Both the position numbers and the translations under genes were made by a program. Below are positions 8,110 to 13,390 of a DNA stretch of 13,390 nt, piece by piece; position 1 is the stretch's first letter, and every line of letters starts with the position of its first letter. Below the pieces are notes generated by a model, which worked only from the letters and a program-made list of their open reading frames with translations, searched no databases and was not told the origin of the DNA. Location: positions 1 through 13,390 of the forward strand of contig JALOMM010000015.1 in NCBI GenBank assembly GCA_025455535.1. Reading direction: 5' to 3'. Source of the stretch: Bacteroidales bacterium (GTDB taxonomy: Bacteria; Bacteroidota; Bacteroidia; Bacteroidales; VadinHA17).

Positions 8110-10716
8110 ATGATAAAGAGTCTGCTGCCTTATCTGTCACGCTTTACGCTGTTATTATTTTTGCTATTAGCATCATGCCGCCCGATTGACGAAAACAAAT
8201 ACCTTGAAGAGGGGGTCTCAAAACTGCTTGCCACTTACCGGAATGCCACGATAAGAGATGTGAGCTACAGGCTGTCCTTTAACATTCCGGATTCAAAGGA
8301 AAAACCGATTGCAGGTCACTCGATAATTGAATTTACCCTTGACTCAAGGAGAGAACCTCTGCTGATTGACTTCCGCGCTCCTGAAGATTACCTTGAGTCA
8401 CTGACCGTCAATGGTCAGACTCTGCCGGCGGAGATTATCAACGGTCATATAGTCATTCCCGGCAAGTACCTCCGCAGGAGCTATAACCGCATTGAGACGG
8501 AATTCCGTGCAGGCGATATGTCACTGAACCGTAATGATGATTACCTGTATACCCTCTTTGTCCCTGATCGCGCTTCAACTGCCTTCCCCTGCTTTGACCA
8601 GCCTGATATTAAAGGGCGCTACAATCTCACCCTTGACATCCCCCCCGGATACAGGGCTATGTCAAACAGTCCGGCCTTAAACATTGACTCAGCCGGAAGC
8701 AGTATCAGCATACGCTTCTCTGAAACGAAGCCGATAAGCACATATCTCTTTGCCTTTGCAGCCGGCAGATTTGACCTCATCGAAAAAGAGATAGACGGAG
8801 TAAAGATGGAGATGCTTCACCGTGAAACCCGTAAAGGGTATATTGAAAATAACGCTGACGAGATCTTTCGTCTTCATCTGAGCTCACTCCGGTGGCTTGA
8901 GAAATATACTGATATCCGTTACCCTTTCGAAAAATTCGGATTTGTGCTGATACCGTCATTTCAGTACAGCGGCATGGAGCACCCCGGTTCAATATTCTAC
9001 CGTGCCTCATCCCTTCTTCTCGAAGAGTCTCCCACCCTGAATGAAAGGCTGTCACGTGCCTCACTCATTGCCCACGAGACGTCTCATCTCTGGTTTGGCG
9101 ACCTGGTGACCATGAGATGGTTCGACGACGTTTGGCTGAAGGAGGTCTTCGCGGGATATATGGCAGACAAGATTGTCAATCCTGACTTCCCCGATATCAA
9201 CCACGATCTCCGCTTCTTTCTCTCAAGATATCCTGCCGCCTACTCTGTTGACCGCACCCGCGGTTCCAATCCTGTTATCCAGCAGCTTGACAATATGAAG
9301 GATGCAGGTTCGCTGTACGGAGCTATAATTTACAACAAGGCGCCTATAGTGATGCGTCTTCTTGAGCAGATCACCGGAGAGGCTGCCCTGCAGCAGGGTA
9401 TACAGGTCTACCTGAAAACCTACTCATGGAGTAACGCCAGCTGGGATGATCTTATAACCATCCTCGCGGAGGTCTCCTTCAAACCGCTTGAAGAGTGGAG
9501 CAGAATGTGGATGAGAGAGGCAGGCATGCCCGTCATCATGACAGAGGTCACCGGTGACAGCGCCGGGTATATGATCAGGTTCAGTGAAAAAGACCCGGCC
9601 GGAGGGGTAAGGCACTGGCCACAGACCCTTAAGGCTATGGTAATTACACCGTATGATACTGTTTCCGGAGAAATAATTGCCGGCGACAGAAACTCATACA
9701 TCACGGTGCCTGAGATGCCTCTCTGCATCATCCCTGACATATCAGGCATGGGTTACGGAACCTTTCTTTTTGACTCCCTTTCAATGAAATACCTTACTGA
9801 CAGCATCAGCACAGTCGACGATCCGCTGCTCAGGGGCGTGGTGTGGGTCAACCTGTTTGAGAATCTGATTAATGGCACCATCCGGCCCCTGGCAATGTAC
9901 GATGCTGTTTTCAGGGCGCTGGCTACCGAAGAAGACCTCCAGCTGCGCAACCATCTTGCCGGCAGGCTTTCTGATATCTACTGGAACTATCTCTCCCCGG
10001 CAGAGCGTACCGAAGCAGCCAGCAAAGCGGAGACGTTTGCCTGGGACAGGGTAAAAAGCGCTTCTGACAGGTCGGAACAACGGACATGGTTCACCCTCTT
10101 CCGTAATATCGCTCTCACTAACACCGGTATTACCCTTTTGAAGGATGCCTGGGACAGAGGTGAACTGCCCGGAGGGAATGGGCTGAGTGAAGATGACCTG
10201 TGCACACTGTCATTGGTGTTGGCTTTGAAGGGGTATCGAGATTGGCAGAAGATTACTGACGCCCAGCGCTTGCGTATAACCGGCAAGGACCGGCTGGCAA
10301 GGTATGACTTTGTATTGCCTTCAGTATCACCGGGCGGCAGTGTGAGGGACGCATTTTTCAATACCCTGCGTGACCCCGTCAACCGCGAGCACGAACCCTG
10401 GGTGCTGGAGGCGCTGGGATACCTGCACCACCCTCTCAGTGCAGACAGCTCACTCCGTTACATCCCTGCATCGCTTGAGATGTTGGAAGAGATTAAAAGC
10501 ACCGGTGACATTTTCTTCCCGGGTGGGTGGATTTCAGCCACCCTGGCAGGTCACCACTCGCCCGAAGCAAGAGAGATGGTTGAAAAATTCCTGGAAGAGA
10601 ATCCGGACTATCCCGCTGACCTCAGGCTAAAGATACTCCAGGCTGCTGACCATCTGTTCAGGAAAGATTTTCATGAAAATAATACAGCTGACCAACCGCA
10701 AAAATCAGTAAATTAG
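8110..10716 (+). CDS. M1 family zinc aminopeptidase, predicted lipoprotein
   Basis: An 868-residue exported metallopeptidase expected to remove N-terminal residues from peptides outside the cytoplasm. The N-terminus is a lipoprotein signal: Lys3, a hydrophobic run, then the lipobox LLASC with lipidated Cys23. The catalytic domain shows the exopeptidase motif YSGMEHPG (Glu290; the usual GxMEN has His in place of Asn), the zinc site HETSH (His322, Glu323, His326) with third ligand Glu345 in LKEVFAGY exactly 18 residues later, and the likely transition-state Tyr408 in IIYNKAP. Residues about 40-220 fit the N-terminal beta domain of M1 enzymes. The last roughly 350 residues show no motif I recognise and may form a helical C-terminal domain. 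It starts 42 bases after the superoxide reductase gene and may be co-transcribed with it. It may act in peptide scavenging at the periplasmic or outer surface; no strong surface-export signal follows the cysteine. Confidence 0.93.
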   Translation: MIKSLLPYLSRFTLLLFLLLASCRPIDENKYLEEGVSKLLATYRNATIRDVSYRLSFNIPDSKEKPIAGHSIIEFTLDSRREPLLIDFRAPEDYLESLTVNGQTLPAEIINGHIVIPGKYLRRSYNRIETEFRAGDMSLNRNDDYLYTLFVPDRASTAFPCFDQPDIKGRYNLTLDIPPGYRAMSNSPALNIDSAGSSISIRFSETKPISTYLFAFAAGRFDLIEKEIDGVKMEMLHRETRKGYIENNADEIFRLHLSSLRWLEKYTDIRYPFEKFGFVLIPSFQYSGMEHPGSIFYRASSLLLEESPTLNERLSRASLIAHETSHLWFGDLVTMRWFDDVWLKEVFAGYMADKIVNPDFPDINHDLRFFLSRYPAAYSVDRTRGSNPVIQQLDNMKDAGSLYGAIIYNKAPIVMRLLEQITGEAALQQGIQVYLKTYSWSNASWDDLITILAEVSFKPLEEWSRMWMREAGMPVIMTEVTGDSAGYMIRFSEKDPAGGVRHWPQTLKAMVITPYDTVSGEIIAGDRNSYITVPEMPLCIIPDISGMGYGTFLFDSLSMKYLTDSISTVDDPLLRGVVWVNLFENLINGTIRPLAMYDAVFRALATEEDLQLRNHLAGRLSDIYWNYLSPAERTEAASKAETFAWDRVKSASDRSEQRTWFTLFRNIALTNTGITLLKDAWDRGELPGGNGLSEDDLCTLSLVLALKGYRDWQKITDAQRLRITGKDRLARYDFVLPSVSPGGSVRDAFFNTLRDPVNREHEPWVLEALGYLHHPLSADSSLRYIPASLEMLEEIKSTGDIFFPGGWISATLAGHHSPEAREMVEKFLEENPDYPADLRLKILQAADHLFRKDFHENNTADQPQKSVN

Positions 10717-10751
10717 CAATCGTGTTGCATCTCTTGAATCGAATGCCCATT

Positions 10752-10786
10752 AATCGCAAATCTTAAATCGCAAATCGCAAATTATC
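10752..10786 (+). repeat. Seven-base tandem repeat abutting a start codon
   Basis: Five consecutive heptamers read AATCGCA, AATCTTA, AATCGCA, AATCGCA and AATTATC; three are identical, one differs at two bases and the last is degenerate. The array ends immediately before the ATG of the small Pmp3-like gene at 10787, where a ribosome binding site would normally lie. The period of seven would shift frame each unit, so it is non-coding. It may be a slippage-prone spacer or a remnant of a dispersed intergenic repeat. Confidence 0.75.
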
Positions 10787-10936
10787 ATGTCTTTCTGGCG
10801 CGTTTTATTATGTATCATCTTTCCCCCTCTTGCGGTTATTGACAAGGGTTGCGGGTCAATCCTGATCGTCTTCCTGCTCACCCTCTGCGCCTGGGTGCCC
10901 GGTGTCATCGGGGCTCTCATCATAAACAAAAAGTAA
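10787..10936 (+). CDS. Pmp3/YqaE (UPF0057) family small membrane protein
   Basis: This 49-residue protein is nearly all hydrophobic and has two predicted membrane segments, at about residues 5-18 and 24-46, joined by a short loop DKGCG. It matches the Pmp3/YqaE pattern: a Pro-Pro pair in the first helix (FPPLAV), a Gly-Cys turn, then LLTLCAWVPGVIGAL, equivalent to the family's LTxxxxxPGxxHAL signature. The expected length for the family is 50-60 residues. Yeast Pmp3 and plant RCI2 homologues affect membrane potential and salt or cold tolerance; the bacterial role is poorly known. It sits alone between the aminopeptidase and sufB on the same strand, with a tandem repeat directly in front of its ATG. 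Lys48-Lys49 form a charged C-terminus. Confidence 0.85.
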   Translation: MSFWRVLLCIIFPPLAVIDKGCGSILIVFLLTLCAWVPGVIGALIINKK

Positions 10937-11028
10937 CCAGGCTGGTTTTCATGTTGCACAGACAGGCCTGAAACCTCTCTCTGCTATCTTTATCATCGTT
11001 TGAAATCGCGGCACTCGTCATTTTTATG

Positions 11029-11036
11029 TAATTTTG
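11029..11036 (+). promoter_or_regulatory. Bacteroidota -7 promoter box upstream of sufB
   Basis: TAATTTTG is an exact match to the TAnnTTTG element recognised by the Bacteroidota primary sigma factor. It lies 77 bases upstream of the sufB ATG. The nearest TTTG that could act as the -33 element is at 10999-11002, 26 bases upstream, somewhat more than the usual spacing of about 20. A transcription start near 11040 is inferred. Confidence 0.5.
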
Positions 11037-11049
11037 CGCTGATTAGCGC
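11036..11049. promoter_or_regulatory. Inverted repeat at expected suf transcription start
   Basis: GCGCTGATTAGCGC has two perfect 5-base arms around a GATT centre and begins on the last base of the -7 box, so it spans the predicted transcription start. A repressor bound there would block suf transcription, and Rrf2-type regulators commonly control suf or isc operons. Arms of this size arise by chance easily; only the position makes it notable. Confidence 0.3.
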
Positions 11050-11113
11050 CATTCAACAGAACTTTACGTCTTCAGGCTTGTTGAGTAAGTGTGGATTATG
11101 AAGTGAATCTCTT

Positions 11114-12562
<1,449 letters not shown>

Positions 12563-12586
12563 AATGAATTTATTTTAATTAAGGAT

Positions 12587-13384
12587 ATGAAAAACGATTT
12601 TCTGTTACAGATAAAAGAACTTAAAGCCTCTATTGATAACAAAGAGATCCTCAAAGGGCTGAGCCTGGAGGTTAAACCGGGTGAGATACATGCCATCATG
12701 GGTCCGAACGGAAGCGGCAAGAGCACCCTGGCATCCGTGCTTACGGGACGTGATTTCGTCACGGTTACACACGGCACGGTCACTTTTGAGGGCCGTAACC
12801 TGCTTGAGATGTCACCGGAAGAGAGAGCCCGCGAAGGCATTTTCCTCTCTTTCCAGTATCCTATTGAGATACCCGGCGTAAGCATGGTCAACTTCATGAA
12901 GACCGCCGTTAATGAACAGCGCAAGCACCGCGGGCTGGAGCCGCTCACCGCATCAGAATTCCTTCGGCAGATGCGTGAGAAGAAGGAGCTGGTTGAGATA
13001 GACTCAGCACTGACAAACAGAAGTGTCAACGAAGGGTTCTCCGGCGGAGAGAAGAAGAAGAATGAGATCTTCCAGATGGCAATGCTTGAACCGAGGCTGG
13101 CACTCCTTGATGAGACCGATTCAGGTCTTGATATCGACGCCCTCCGCATCGTCGCCAACGGCGTCAACAAGATCCGCAGGCCCGACACGTCGGTGATAGT
13201 CATTACACACTACCAGAGACTGCTCGACTATATTGTCCCTGATCACGTTCACGTGCTCTATGACGGCCGCATAGTCAGGTCGGCAGGCCCTGAACTGGCT
13301 CTCGAGCTTGAGGAGAGAGGATACGACTGGATAAGGAAGGAAGCAGAAGTAAGTGCAGAGTCATGGACTACAGGCCAGAAGTAA
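12587..13384 (+). CDS. sufC: Fe-S cluster assembly ATPase SufC
   Basis: Cytoplasmic ABC-type ATPase that drives conformational change of the SufBCD complex. The 265-residue protein has Walker A GPNGSGKST (39-47), Q-loop Gln90 in FLSFQYP, the signature FSGGEKKKNEI (151-161), Walker B with catalytic Glu176 in LALLDETDSGLDIDALR, and switch His208 in ITHYQRLL. The SGGEKKxNE form of the signature and the LDETDSGLDIDAL block distinguish SufC from transporter ATPases. No membrane segment is present. The complete gene ends six bases before the window edge; sufD is the expected next gene. AAGG just two bases before the ATG is too close to be a normal ribosome binding site, and the leader is otherwise A/T-rich. 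Confidence 0.97.
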   Translation: MKNDFLLQIKELKASIDNKEILKGLSLEVKPGEIHAIMGPNGSGKSTLASVLTGRDFVTVTHGTVTFEGRNLLEMSPEERAREGIFLSFQYPIEIPGVSMVNFMKTAVNEQRKHRGLEPLTASEFLRQMREKKELVEIDSALTNRSVNEGFSGGEKKKNEIFQMAMLEPRLALLDETDSGLDIDALRIVANGVNKIRRPDTSVIVITHYQRLLDYIVPDHVHVLYDGRIVRSAGPELALELEERGYDWIRKEAEVSAESWTTGQK

Positions 13385-13390
13385 TAAACA

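Noticed and set aside
10938..10975. Possible terminator hairpins after the Pmp3-like gene (CAGGC/GCCTG, or GGTTTTCA/TGAAACC)
   Set aside because: The stems are short, mutually exclusive, have long loops and are not followed by a run of T, so a rho-independent terminator is not supported.

Overview
The window reads as a chromosomal housekeeping segment from a member of the Bacteroidota, probably an anaerobic or microaerophilic lineage. I infer this from the proteins (a Bacteroidota-like extended citrate synthase, an M1 aminopeptidase with an SGMEHPG exopeptidase motif, a class II SORL superoxide reductase, sufB-sufC order), from a TAATTTTG box matching the Bacteroidota TAnnTTTG promoter element, and from the lack of clear Shine-Dalgarno sequences. 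The species cannot be named from sequence alone. I see no mobile element, tRNA, rRNA or CRISPR array.

Left half, minus strand (7373 down to 1): a tightly packed operon in the order malate:quinone oxidoreductase, aconitase, NADP-type isocitrate dehydrogenase, citrate synthase, a six-repeat TPR protein, and the N-terminal part of a sugar-isomerase-like protein cut by the window edge. Gaps are 3 to 23 bases. The first four enzymes form a continuous path from malate through oxaloacetate, citrate and isocitrate to 2-oxoglutarate, the oxidative branch of the TCA cycle. It delivers electrons to quinone and NADPH, and 2-oxoglutarate for glutamate synthesis.

Centre (7374-7680): an AT-rich divergent intergenic region of 307 bases that must hold control signals for both directions. 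Its clearest element is an 18-base dyad at 7510-7527.

Right half, plus strand: a one-domain superoxide reductase-like protein, then a lipoprotein M1 zinc aminopeptidase 42 bases later. Next come a seven-base tandem repeat that runs right up to the start codon of a 49-residue Pmp3/YqaE-type membrane protein, a promoter-like region with an inverted repeat where transcription should begin, and sufB and sufC of the SUF iron-sulfur cluster assembly operon, which continues beyond the window. A loose theme is iron-sulfur and oxidative-stress physiology: aconitase is a superoxide-sensitive [4Fe-4S] enzyme, superoxide reductase removes superoxide, and Suf builds clusters.

I did not find a convincing undescribed system. 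The best leads are the short non-coding elements, the altered active-site pair in the superoxide reductase, and the two unassigned genes at the end of the TCA operon.
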